From: Pseudomonas sp. v388
GTDB lineage: Bacteria; Pseudomonadota; Gammaproteobacteria; Pseudomonadales; Pseudomonadaceae
Direction: 5' to 3'
Length of the DNA: 64,000 bases
Assembly (NCBI RefSeq): GCF_003935425.1
Contig: NZ_RHQN01000005.1
Coordinates: forward strand, 371,008 to 435,007
The notes under the pieces were generated by a model, which saw only the letters and a list, made by a program, of their open reading frames with translations, searched no databases and was not told the DNA's origin. Positions 48,532-56,669 of the stretch are shown one piece after another. Made by a program: the position numbers and the translations under genes. Every line of letters starts with the position of its first letter. Position 1 is the first letter of the stretch.

Positions 48532-49013
48532 AACTACTCCTGCCGGTTCTCGGTCTCTCGCCGATAGCCTGAAGCCTGTAAAAGCTTCGTATCCGCCGCT
48601 CGGAAAGAGTAATACCTGCTCCTGAACTAACGACCGTTTGGATAGGGTCGGTATTCATTCGGATCACTTGGGTATAGCAAAGATCTGATTCAGCGCTGGC
48701 CGGCTGCGGAGGCAGGACGCCTGCATCGGGTGTGGTAAAGCGGTTGAAACAACAGCCGCTTGGCATTTGGCCTTGCAAATAAGGGGGCATAACGCCATTA
48801 GCTAGGAAAGTTACCATTCGTCGGGTAAGGAATTTCCTACGTTGGAAGTTTGGGGTGAATCGATAAAGGAACTTTTCGCTGTTTAAGCTTCCCGTCGCGC
48901 GTCTTCGACGCCCGTATGTAAGCGCTGGTGAAAGGTTGATAAGTGTGACAAAGCGGCGTTCATGAATGACAATTCGCGCTTTGCGCTCGGCGCAGGCGCA
49001 ACCAGGACAGGTA
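48532..49013. other. Long divergent promoter region upstream of the adhesin
   Basis: About 480 bases between the adhesin start (minus strand) and the spermidine-synthase-like gene (plus strand) with no gene. It is richer in A/T than its neighbours and should hold the adhesin promoter plus regulators' sites. A GGAATTTCC palindrome lies near 48830-48838. No convincing sigma70 promoter can be picked. Confidence 0.5.
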
Positions 49014-49775
49014 ATGACGGAAGAGCGAGAGCGGGTAGAGCGGATTCTGGCGGAGGTGCACGATGAGTTCGGCATGATTCGCGTGCTGGAAGTGGACGAC
49101 TACCGCTTTCTGGAATTCGGCGACGCCATCGAGCAGAGCTGCACGTTCACCGCTGACCCCAGCTGGCTGGAGTACGACTACACCCGCGCCATGCTGATCG
49201 GCGCCCTGTGTCATGAAGCGCCGGAAACCGCGTTGTTCCTCGGGCTGGGCGCCGGCACCCTGACCCAGGCGTGCATGAAGTTCCTGCCGCTGGATGACGT
49301 CGAAGTGATCGAACTGCGCCCGGATGTACCTCGCCTGGCAATGGAGTACCTGGGGCTGGATGACGATCCGCGTCTTTACATACGCATTGGCGACGCCCTT
49401 GAATTGCTCGACAGCGCCGAGCCGGCCGACCTGATCTTCGTCGACCTCTACACCGATGTAGGCCCGGGCGTTGGGCACCTGGCCTGGAATTTTCTGCAGG
49501 GTTGCCAGCAGCGGCTCAATCCCGGCGGCTGGCTGGTGATCAACCAGTGGGCGTCGGACGACGGCAAGCCGCTGGGCGCGGCGTTGCTGCGCGGGCTTTA
49601 CCATCGCCATTACTGGGAGCTGCCGGTCAAGGAAGGCAATGTGATCCTGTTGGTACCTGCCGATCTGGAGCAGGCGCTGTCGCTGGATAAGCTGGCCGAA
49701 CGTGCGCACGAGCTGGCACCCAGGCTTGGCTATTCGTTGCAGACGCTGATCAACGACATCCGTCCGGCAACCTGA
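49014..49775 (+). CDS. Spermidine synthase-like protein (SpeE fold, SAM-type Rossmann domain)
   Basis: 253 residues. The nucleotide-binding motif LFLGLGAGTLTQACMKFLP and the downstream acidic VEVIELRPDV and DALELLDSAEPADLIFVDLYTD match spermidine synthase-like methyltransferase-fold proteins. The typical SpeE substrate-gate residues (the DEY-type loop) are not evident, so aminopropyl transfer is uncertain. The start at 49014 follows CAGGACAGGT; an ATG 16 codons upstream (48966) is possible. Faces away from the adhesin. Confidence 0.75.
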   Translation: MTEERERVERILAEVHDEFGMIRVLEVDDYRFLEFGDAIEQSCTFTADPSWLEYDYTRAMLIGALCHEAPETALFLGLGAGTLTQACMKFLPLDDVEVIELRPDVPRLAMEYLGLDDDPRLYIRIGDALELLDSAEPADLIFVDLYTDVGPGVGHLAWNFLQGCQQRLNPGGWLVINQWASDDGKPLGAALLRGLYHRHYWELPVKEGNVILLVPADLEQALSLDKLAERAHELAPRLGYSLQTLINDIRPAT

Positions 49776-49790
49776 GTTCTTCATGGCCTG

Positions 49791-49824
49791 GAAGCGAGCC
49801 ATCGCCAGCAAGCTGACTCCTACA
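49791..49824. repeat. REP-like element
   Basis: On the minus strand it reads TGTAGGAGTCAGCTTGCTGG followed by CGATGGCTCGCTTC, matching the GTAGGAG...GCTTGCTGGCGATGG pattern of Pseudomonas REPs. Confidence 0.6.
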
Positions 49825-50111
49825 TGACTCAACGCAGGCCCGGAGCCAGTTCGCAGGCGAAAGGGCCGGTACAGTCGCAACTCGCACACCACCGGTCGTC
49901 CGAATCTGTTGATGAGTCATTTGGTCGCATCCCTCGCCGCGCTGGCGCGAGTCCAGGCGCGGATTAGTGAAACGTTTAAGCTAAAGTCCCGTCGACACGG
50001 GGCCAGCCGGGGTTCGGGTTCTCTCGAAGCACGCCTCAAGCGCCCGAAACCCGTGGACCCTGCGCATAGCTTTCGAGCAAAAAAAAGACTCACTTGCGCG
50101 TGCAATTCCGG

Positions 50112-50117
50112 TATAGT
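50112..50117 (+). promoter_or_regulatory. Probable -10 of the deaD promoter
   Basis: CGGTATAGTGCGCGCC is a strong -10 followed by a GC-rich discriminator. The nearest -35-like hexamer TTGCGC at 50094-50099 is only 12 bases away, so the -35 is not resolved. Confidence 0.5.
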
Positions 50118-50330
50118 GCGCGCCGGCCTTAACACGGCCCTCGTCCAGGATTGCAATCTCCCGAAGCCAGCTTCGGCTGCTCGTTCGCTCTGCGAACTAT
50201 CCTTGGCGATCCATTCATCAAACGTTTTCGCAAATCCCCGCCGACAAAGCAGCCAGGGTGACCTCAAGGTCGTACACGGCACGCGCAGCTTTGAAGCATG
50301 GGTCTTTGCGGATGCACTAGAGGCAGACCC

Positions 50331-52001
50331 ATGACCCAGGAAACCGGCGGCTTCGCCGCTCTCGAACTTCATCCCAATATCGTTGCAGCTGTCGTCGCCA
50401 CAGGCTACGAAGAGCCATCGGCTATCCAGCAGCAATCGATCCCGATCATCCTCGCCGGTCACGACATGATCGGCCAGGCGCAGACCGGTACCGGCAAAAC
50501 CGCCGCGTTCGCTCTGCCGATCCTGCATCGTATCGACCCGAGCAAGCGCGAGCCGCAAGCCCTTATTCTGGCCCCGACCCGTGAGCTGGCGCTGCAAGTC
50601 GCCACCGCGTTCGAGACCTACGCCAAGCAAATGCCGGGCGTAACCGTTGTTGCTGTCTACGGCGGCGCGCCTATGGGCCCGCAGCTGAAAGCCATCCGCA
50701 ACGGCGCACAAATCGTCGTCGCCACTCCGGGTCGTCTGTGTGACCACCTGCGTCGTGACGAGAAAGTCCTGGCGACCGTGAACCACCTGGTTCTCGACGA
50801 AGCGGACGAAATGCTGAAGCTGGGCTTCATGGACGACCTTGAAGTGATCTTCAAGGCCATGCCTGAAACCCGCCAGACCGTTCTGTTCTCGGCGACGCTG
50901 CCGCAGTCGATCCGTGCCATCGCCGAGCGCCATCTGCGTGATCCGAAGCACGTCAAGATCCAGACCAAGACCCAGACCGTCACCAAGATCGAGCAGGCTC
51001 ACCTGCTGGTTCATGCTGACCAGAAGACCTCGGCTGTATTGAGCCTGCTGGAAGTCGAAGATTTCGACGCCCTGATCATGTTCGTCCGCACCAAGCAGGC
51101 GACCCTGGATCTGGCAAGCGCCCTTGAAGCGCGTGGCTACAAGGCCGCTGCGCTGAACGGCGACATCGCCCAGAACCAGCGTGAGCGCGTGATCGAGTCC
51201 CTCAAGGACGGTCGCCTGGACATCGTGGTGGCAACCGACGTTGCTGCTCGTGGCCTGGACGTTCCGCGCATCACTCACGTGTTCAACGTTGACATGCCTT
51301 ACGATCCTGAGTCCTACGTTCACCGTATCGGCCGTACCGGTCGTGCGGGCCGCGAAGGTCGCGCACTGCTGCTGGTCACCCCGCGTGAGCGCCGCATGCT
51401 GCAAGTGATCGAGCGCGTAACCGGTCAGAAGGTTGCCGAAGTTCGCCTGCCGGATGCTCAGGCCGTTCTGGATGCCCGCATCAAGAAACTGACCAACAGC
51501 CTGTCGCCGCTGGTTGCCGATGCCGAATCGACTCACGGTGATCTGCTGGATCGTCTGACCGCCGACATCGGTTGCACCCCGCGTGCCCTGGCCGCTGCTC
51601 TGCTGCGCAAAGCTACCAACGGTCAGGCCCTGACCCTGGCAGCCATCGAACGCGAGCGCCCACTGGTTCCGAACAACGCCCCGCGTGGCGACCGTCCGGA
51701 TCGTGGCGAGCGTGGTGATCGTCCAGAGCGTGAGCGTCGTGCTCCGGTTCCACTGGCCGAAGGTCGTGCACGCTGCCGCACCGCGCTGGGCGCGCGTGAC
51801 GGTATCGCCGCCAAGAACCTGCTGGGCGCGATCCTCAACGAAGGCGGCCTGGCCCGCGAAGCCATTGGCCGCATCCAGGTCCGTGACAGCTTCAGCCTGG
51901 TCGAACTGCCGGAAGATGGCCTTGAACGTCTGCTGACCAAACTCAAGGACACCCGCGTTGCAGGCAAGCAGCTGAAACTGCGTCGCTACCGCGAAGACTG
52001 A
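50331..52001 (+). CDS. deaD: DEAD-box ATP-dependent RNA helicase DeaD/CsdA
   Basis: 556 residues. Helicase motifs in order: Q-motif PSAIQQQSIP, Walker A AQTGTGKT, PTRELALQ, DEAD in VLDEADEML, SAT in FSATLP, and HRIGRTGRAGREGRA. The C-terminal part has a basic arginine-rich patch (RPDRGERGDRPERERR) and the DbpA/CsdA-type RNA-binding fold ending VAGKQLKLRRYRED. It unwinds structured RNA in ribosome assembly and mRNA decay, often at low temperature. The start at 50331 gives MTQETGGFAALELHPN. The long leader fits cold-shock-type control (inference). Confidence 0.94.
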   Translation: MTQETGGFAALELHPNIVAAVVATGYEEPSAIQQQSIPIILAGHDMIGQAQTGTGKTAAFALPILHRIDPSKREPQALILAPTRELALQVATAFETYAKQMPGVTVVAVYGGAPMGPQLKAIRNGAQIVVATPGRLCDHLRRDEKVLATVNHLVLDEADEMLKLGFMDDLEVIFKAMPETRQTVLFSATLPQSIRAIAERHLRDPKHVKIQTKTQTVTKIEQAHLLVHADQKTSAVLSLLEVEDFDALIMFVRTKQATLDLASALEARGYKAAALNGDIAQNQRERVIESLKDGRLDIVVATDVAARGLDVPRITHVFNVDMPYDPESYVHRIGRTGRAGREGRALLLVTPRERRMLQVIERVTGQKVAEVRLPDAQAVLDARIKKLTNSLSPLVADAESTHGDLLDRLTADIGCTPRALAAALLRKATNGQALTLAAIERERPLVPNNAPRGDRPDRGERGDRPERERRAPVPLAEGRARCRTALGARDGIAAKNLLGAILNEGGLAREAIGRIQVRDSFSLVELPEDGLERLLTKLKDTRVAGKQLKLRRYRED

Positions 52002-52027
52002 TCAACGCCTGAGTTGATCGTCTGAAT

Positions 52028-52059
52028 AAAAAATCCCCGACTGGTTCGGGGATTTTTTT
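52028..52059 (+). terminator. Intrinsic terminator after deaD
   Basis: AAAAAATCCCCGA and TTCGGGGATTTTTTT pair around CTGG. The flanking A tract may also stop transcription from the bacteriocin genes on the other strand. Confidence 0.9.
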
Positions 52060-52088
52060 GCTTGTGTGTTGGCTTTACGAGCTGATCT

Positions 52089-52346
52089 TCACTGATGCGA
52101 TACTTCAACCCCGATGAATAATTTCAGGTCTTTCGGAAGCTGGTAGCCGATCAGTGCCGACAACCTTTCTGCCTGCTCTACAGTCAGCGGCCATTCGCAC
52201 TCGGCCAGTGTGTTCAGATTTTTATGACCAAGGAGTCGTACAACTTGCTCGTTGAGAGATTGGTTCAGATCCAACTCAAACCTGAGCGAGTCGTCGTCAC
52301 TGTCGGTTAGGAATCCGCTAATGCACAGGTGCAATAAACTTCTCAT
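52089..52346 (-). CDS. Second pyocin immunity-like protein
   Basis: 85 residues. It is clearly related to the preceding small gene: both share GFL...DD...F.LD, LG.K.L, LTV.QAE..S..I and LP.DL.LFIGV. This places it with the S-type pyocin immunity-like small proteins (pyocin S6 immunity family). It is the last gene of the toxin-immunity set, 28 bases beyond the first immunity gene, on the same strand. The start at 52346 is set by alignment; its ribosome-binding site (GAAGAGA) is distant. It may protect against a related toxin rather than the local one. Confidence 0.75.
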   Translation of the reverse strand: MRSLLHLCISGFLTDSDDDSLRFELDLNQSLNEQVVRLLGHKNLNTLAECEWPLTVEQAERLSALIGYQLPKDLKLFIGVEVSHQ

Positions 52347-52374
52347 CCCCGATAGGTCTCTTCCCGTTTCTCCA

Positions 52375-52614
52375 TTACGACCGAACGCCGATGAACAGGT
52401 CCAGGTCGCGCGGCAGCAGCTCATCAATCACCGACGATATTTTTTCCGCTTGAGCGACCGTCAGCTGAAGATCGCCAGCGATTTCAGCCTCCAGGCTCTT
52501 CCAGCCCAAAACGTCCATAACGCGTGGCTCATTTTCGGGGCTTATATCGAGCGAGAACTTAATAAAGTCGTCTTCGTTGTCTGGGGGTAGGAACCCCGTG
52601 ATTTCCAAGAACAT
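52375..52614 (-). CDS. S-type pyocin immunity-like protein
   Basis: 79 residues beginning MFLEITGFLPPDNEDDFIK. Acidic, no signal, no cysteine; the size and acidity are typical of nuclease-bacteriocin immunity proteins. It lies 14 bases after the toxin stop, so it is co-transcribed. AGGGGAAG precedes two consecutive ATGs (52617 and 52614); the second is better spaced. It resembles the pyocin S6-type immunity family rather than ImmE3 of E. coli. The shared similarity to the next gene shows a tandem duplication. Confidence 0.8.
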   Translation of the reverse strand: MFLEITGFLPPDNEDDFIKFSLDISPENEPRVMDVLGWKSLEAEIAGDLQLTVAQAEKISSVIDELLPRDLDLFIGVRS

Positions 52615-52628
52615 CATCTTCCCCTGTA

Positions 52629-53747
52629 TTACTTTGGTGTTGTGCGACCTGGCTCGGCATCCTTGGTTCGTTCGCCCGAGTTGGGATCAAACTCGCCTAA
52701 GTGCTTGCCCTGTTTGTCGTATAGCTCAACTCTGCCATTTTCATAGTCCCACTCGTAGATACGGCCTTTGGGATCTTTCCATCGACTGCGTTTTTTGCCG
52801 CCGCCTTTCACACTCGACATCTTTCTCGTAGGAAGCGCATCCGGAAAAGCTGTAAGCGCCTTCGGCGCCGGGTAATAACTATGGTCGCCCCCTACCGGTC
52901 GAGCAAACACCAGATAAAGCGACTTCAACCCGGAACCGGCCGGAAACACCACAATGCAGTCTTCGATTGTGATGTCGTCACCGGGAAGACCATCGATCTG
53001 GCTGTCTGTGTTTTCCGGGATCGGATGTACGAGGATCGTGGCCAGTTCGTCGCTCTTTTCCGGGTAGGTCAGAGGCGGCAATCCTAAAGGCCCTTCTCGG
53101 GGAGTCCAGATGATGCTTATATCGTTCAGCTTCGCTTCCAGGACGGTTTTTCTTTCATTCCATACGGCTTGCACCGTACGCACTGAGTCATCGCCTTTTG
53201 CGGTGGTGTGTATGCCATAGACCCTAAGTTCGCCTTCGGGGTCGAGACGAAACTGAAAGCGTACCCGTGTAGAAGCGTGGCTCAACCGGCGCAGTTGATC
53301 ATCGGTGTAATGGGTGTCGTCGGCCAGCCTGGTGGGAAGCATACCTAGCACGAAGGCGCCTGCCGGACCTTTTGCCCCTCGTATGCCCCAGCTAAGACCT
53401 TTCTGCATGATGCCGCCGCCGGCCATGCGCCCAAGTCCAAGGTGGACTCCCAAGGCTGTTGCGATGGCGGTCTCTGCCGAGGGCATGAGCATGGCGCCAG
53501 CGATCATGACGGCGCCGAAATTTGTCGCAGGCTCTATAGCGGTGCCTGCATGGGTTTCGCGCCAATTCCCGGGAGTACCGGATTTGGCGAATATCAGATC
53601 TGTACGAGGTTTTGGCGTCGGCCATTTTTCCTTTTTAGGGAGAACCGGCGCCTTTTCGGCGGGTTTGTTCCAGGCTGCCCATGAAAAGCCCATTTGGGGC
53701 GGCTCGACATTCGAGAACCAGTCGTCTTCAGAATCGTTCCACTCCAT
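52629..53747 (-). CDS. S-type pyocin-domain bacteriocin with colicin E3-like rRNase domain
   Basis: 372 residues. Residues 1-75 are tryptophan-rich and proline-rich; 75-135 are hydrophobic and glycine-rich; about 137-300 resemble the S-type pyocin domain (TRVRFQFRLDPEGELRVYGIHT through LYLVFARPVGGDHSYYPAPK). From residue 310 a colicin E3-type 16S rRNase domain follows: RWKDPKGRIYEWD, EFDPNSGERTK. Compared with ColE3 (D510, H513, E517, R545), the residues are Asp334, Asn337, Glu341 and Arg368; the His is replaced. No long receptor-binding and translocation region as in full-length pyocins is present. Composition is less GC-rich than the flanks, suggesting transfer. Confidence 0.83.
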   Translation of the reverse strand: MEWNDSEDDWFSNVEPPQMGFSWAAWNKPAEKAPVLPKKEKWPTPKPRTDLIFAKSGTPGNWRETHAGTAIEPATNFGAVMIAGAMLMPSAETAIATALGVHLGLGRMAGGGIMQKGLSWGIRGAKGPAGAFVLGMLPTRLADDTHYTDDQLRRLSHASTRVRFQFRLDPEGELRVYGIHTTAKGDDSVRTVQAVWNERKTVLEAKLNDISIIWTPREGPLGLPPLTYPEKSDELATILVHPIPENTDSQIDGLPGDDITIEDCIVVFPAGSGLKSLYLVFARPVGGDHSYYPAPKALTAFPDALPTRKMSSVKGGGKKRSRWKDPKGRIYEWDYENGRVELYDKQGKHLGEFDPNSGERTKDAEPGRTTPK

Positions 53748-53810
53748 TGAAATTCCCTGTAGTCAGTGTCCGGAACGGAGCTTGGCGACCTCGTATTTCA
53801 GGATCAACTG

Positions 53811-53858
53811 TAACCGGTTAGCAAAAATGACCGGGTGTAACCTGATTTGTATATCAGG
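53811..53858 (-). promoter_or_regulatory. Palindromes upstream of the pyocin gene
   Basis: TAACCGGTTA (53811-53820) is a perfect ten-base palindrome. CCTGAT-TTGTAT-ATCAGG (53841-53858) is a second, longer dyad. Both lie 65-110 bases before the toxin start and could be operators or a promoter element; they do not match a LexA box. Confidence 0.4.
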
Positions 53859-53883
53859 ACGCGCATTGCCGATAACCTGTCCA

Positions 53884-54651
53884 TTACCCAAAGCGGTAAA
53901 TATCCATCCCCAGCGCCCCCAATGTAAAACCCTGATGCTCAACCGAGAACTCGCCTCCGGCGCCGCGGGCGAAATACAGCGGTAGCAGGTGTTCATCGCT
54001 GGGATGGTTGCGTACTGCGTCGGGGGCGAGGTGGCGATAGTCGTGCAAGGCGGTGGTGTCGTCGGCCTGCAGGTTGTCGAGCATCCAGTCGCGAAAGCGC
54101 TTCGCCCATGGCTCGACACGCTCGGGACCGGCGTGCCAGTCCAGTTCCCGCAGGTTGTGGGTAATGCTGCCGGAGCCGATGATCAGCACGCCCTGGTCGC
54201 GCAACGTGGCGAGCGCCTGGCCGACGCGAGTCTGCAGCGCCGGGCCTTGCTGGCTGGGCAGCGAGACCTGGACCACAGGAATGTCGGCTTGTGGGTACAT
54301 CAGCGACAGTGGCACCCACACGCCGTGATCGAAGGGCCGTCGGCTGTCGAGGGTTGCGGGCAGGCCTGCGGCGGCAAGCAGCTCGGCAATTTGACGGGAC
54401 AACTCAGGCGCGCCGGGGGCCGGGTATTGCACGTCGAACAGTGCCTGTGGAAACCCGCCGAAGTCATGCCAGGTTTCCGGAAGCGGATTGGCGTTGACCA
54501 GCAGCGCCTTGCTTTCCCAATGGGCAGAGACGATCACGATGGCGCGGGGCTTGGGCAGCTCGGCAGCCAGGCGACGCAGGGCCGGGCCGCTTTCGCCAGG
54601 CTCCAGCGCCAGCATGGGCGAACCGTGAGAGATAAACAGGCTGGGGAACAT
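53884..54651 (-). CDS. DODA-type extradiol aromatic ring-opening dioxygenase (YgiD-like)
   Basis: 255 residues. LigB-superfamily fold with metal-ligand histidines in FISHGSP, VSAHWES, GSGSITHNL and SDEHLLPL. It cleaves catechol-type rings such as DOPA; the E. coli homologue YgiD has DOPA dioxygenase activity. The start at 54651 fits. It is divergent from the thiopurine methyltransferase gene across a 100-base AT-rich gap. Physiological substrate unknown. Confidence 0.88.
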   Translation of the reverse strand: MFPSLFISHGSPMLALEPGESGPALRRLAAELPKPRAIVIVSAHWESKALLVNANPLPETWHDFGGFPQALFDVQYPAPGAPELSRQIAELLAAAGLPATLDSRRPFDHGVWVPLSLMYPQADIPVVQVSLPSQQGPALQTRVGQALATLRDQGVLIIGSGSITHNLRELDWHAGPERVEPWAKRFRDWMLDNLQADDTTALHDYRHLAPDAVRNHPSDEHLLPLYFARGAGGEFSVEHQGFTLGALGMDIYRFG

Positions 54652-54754
54652 GGTGGTGCTCCTGAAGAAATAAGATGACGTATCTTCAGCCAGATCATTG
54701 ATCTGAATCTAATATAAGTTTTTCCATGTTTTGATCGAATTATCAGGAGGTTTC

Positions 54755-55414
54755 ATGCAGGCGGAGTTTTGGCAGCAGCGTTGGGACGCGGGGCAGATCG
54801 GTTTCAACCAGACTCAGGTCAACGGTCTGCTGCAAGCGTTCTGGCCGACGCTGACGCTTGCCCAGGGCGCTCGCGTGCTGGTGCCACTGTGTGGCAAGAG
54901 CGTGGACATGGCCTGGCTGGCGGCGCAGGGCTTTGCTGTGGTGGGCGTGGAGTTGTCGCAGAAAGCGGTGGAGAGTTACTTTGCCGAGCAATCCCTGGAA
55001 CCGACAATCGTGCAGCGCGGCAGCTTCAAGGTATACAGCGGCGAGCGGGTGGAAATCTGGTGTGGCGACTTCTTCGCGCTGACCGCCCAGGACATTGGCC
55101 AGTGTGATGCCTTGTACGACAGGGCGGCACTGATCGCATTGCCCGGGCCGATGCGCGAGCGCTACGTGGCGCACCTCGACTCACTGATGCTTGAAACCAG
55201 CACAGGCTTGCTCATCACGCTGGATTACGATCAAGCAAAAATGGATGGCCCGCCGTTCTCGGTACCGCCGGAGTGGGTGAACGCGCATATGTCGGCGGCC
55301 TGGGAAGTCAGTGAGCTGGCAGTGGAAGATGCATTGCCCAGCACCCCCAAAGCGTCGGGCGCCGGTTTGTCTCGTGTGGACGAAAGGGTATACCGCCTGA
55401 CGCGCAGGCGCTGA
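54755..55414 (+). CDS. tpm: Thiopurine S-methyltransferase
   Basis: 219 residues. SAM-dependent methyltransferase; the bacterial enzyme also methylates selenium and tellurium compounds. It starts MQAEFWQQRWDAGQIGFNQ with the conserved FW..RW; the SAM site is VLVPLCGKSVDMAWLA. AGGAGG lies five bases before the ATG at 54755. The length is normal for the bacterial family. Confidence 0.95.
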   Translation: MQAEFWQQRWDAGQIGFNQTQVNGLLQAFWPTLTLAQGARVLVPLCGKSVDMAWLAAQGFAVVGVELSQKAVESYFAEQSLEPTIVQRGSFKVYSGERVEIWCGDFFALTAQDIGQCDALYDRAALIALPGPMRERYVAHLDSLMLETSTGLLITLDYDQAKMDGPPFSVPPEWVNAHMSAAWEVSELAVEDALPSTPKASGAGLSRVDERVYRLTRRR

Positions 55415-55467
55415 TCGGCACCTGCCCGGTTCTCCCTCCCGCACAATGCCGCGTGAAATTGTGCTTC

Positions 55468-55494
55468 AAAAAAAAAGGGCGACTCACGTCGCCC
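55468..55494 (-). terminator. Intrinsic terminator after htpX
   Basis: Read on the minus strand, GGGCGAC-GTGA-GTCGCCC is followed by nine T. It lies 22 bases after the htpX stop. On the plus strand it lacks a T run. Confidence 0.88.
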
Positions 55495-55515
55495 TCATTG
55501 GTTGCGGTGCAGCTA

Positions 55516-56403
55516 TCAACCGCGGTTACGCAGCGCCTCGATACGGACTTCCAGCGGCGGGTGGCTCATGAACAAGCCGGCCAGACCGTGCTTGAGACCG
55601 CCGTTGATACCGAACGCGGTCAGGCTGTCGGGCATGTTGACCGGCACGCCCTGCTCGGAACGCAGGCGTTGCAGCGCACTGATCATGGCCGATGTACCCG
55701 CCAGACGCGCGCCGGCTTCGTCCGCGCGGAATTCGCGCTTGCGAGAAAACCACATCACGATGGCGCTCGCCAGGAAACCCAGTACCAGTTCGGCGAAGAT
55801 GGTAGTGATGTAGTAGGCAACGCCCTGGCCGTTCTCAGTCTTGAAAATCACCTTGTCGACGAAATTGCCGATGATGCGGGCAAAGAACATGACGAAGGTG
55901 TTTACCACGCCCTGCACCAGCGCCAGGGTCACCATGTCGCCATTGGCCACGTGGCCGATTTCATGGGCCAGCACGGCCTTGACTTCATCGGGCGAAAAAC
56001 GCTCCAGCAGGCCCTGGCTGACGGCGACCAGCGCGTCGTTCTTGTTCCAGCCGGTGGCGAAGGCGTTGGCTTCATAGGCCGGGAAAATACCGACTTCGGG
56101 CATCTTGATTCCCGCGTCCCGGGACAGTTGCTCCACGGTCTGCAGCAGCCATTGCTCATGCCGGGTACGCGGCTGAGTGATGATCTGAGTGCCGGTACTC
56201 ATCTTCGCCATCCATTTGGAGATGAACAGTGAGAACAGCGAGCCGGCGAACCCGAACACGGCGCAGAAGACCAGCAGCTGATTGAGGTTGAGATCAACCC
56301 CGTTGGCCGCCATGAACCCATTGAAGCCAAAAAGGCTCAAGGTGATGCTGGCAATCAGCACGACCGCAAGGTTAGTGGCCAGAAACAGCAAAATGCGCAT
56401 CAT
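55516..56403 (-). CDS. htpX: Membrane-bound zinc protease HtpX
   Basis: 295 residues, M48 family. Four membrane helices (two near the N-terminus at about 4-25 and 38-62, two in the middle) and the zinc motif HEIGH at residues 147-151, with the third ligand expected in the [10 protein letters not shown] segment. It helps degrade misfolded inner-membrane proteins together with FtsH. A GAGGAG ribosome-binding site precedes the start; ATG 56403 or 56400 are possible. Confidence 0.95.
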   Translation of the reverse strand: MMRILLFLATNLAVVLIASITLSLFGFNGFMAANGVDLNLNQLLVFCAVFGFAGSLFSLFISKWMAKMSTGTQIITQPRTRHEQWLLQTVEQLSRDAGIKMPEVGIFPAYEANAFATGWNKNDALVAVSQGLLERFSPDEVKAVLAHEIGHVANGDMVTLALVQGVVNTFVMFFARIIGNFVDKVIFKTENGQGVAYYITTIFAELVLGFLASAIVMWFSRKREFRADEAGARLAGTSAMISALQRLRSEQGVPVNMPDSLTAFGINGGLKHGLAGLFMSHPPLEVRIEALRNRG

Positions 56404-56611
56404 GGTCGAAACGTTCTCCTCGGAGTAAATGTGTAACCGGATGCGGGGTATATAAGGTGATGCCCGCCGCTATTCAACCGAGGGACTATTTCAAACTATG
56501 TCGTTTCGGTTGATGTGATCATGGACCGCAGCAGCTGAACGGGACCTGAGCCAACCGGGTGTGCGTGTGGCGGCCCGCAGGCCCGCCCTCGCGGGTGACG
56601 AGCGGTCCTGA

Positions 56612-56639
56612 AAATAAACGACCCCGACCGGAGTCGGGG
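56612..56639 (-). terminator. Intrinsic terminator after alaA-like gene
   Basis: On the minus strand CCCCGAC-TCCG-GTCGGGG is followed by TCGTTTATTTTC, 31 bases after the aminotransferase stop. Confidence 0.8.
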
Positions 56640-56669
56640 CCGTGGGCAAGGCAGGTACCGGTGCCGGGA

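Larger units (their letters stand above)
49776..50330. other. Intergenic region with REP element and the deaD leader
   Basis: No gene seen in 555 bases. The left part holds a REP-like element; the right part is the deaD promoter and an approximately 210-base leader with short hairpins such as CGAAGCCAGCTTCGG. Confidence 0.6.

Noticed and set aside
48761-48777. Sigma54-like TGGCA...TTGCA in the adhesin upstream region
   Set aside because: The GG to GC distance is one base longer than the strict -24/-12 spacing, and it points away from the adhesin gene.
53800-53860. LexA box upstream of the pyocin gene
   Set aside because: Only half of CTGT-N8-ACAG is matched. The palindromes there are of a different kind.
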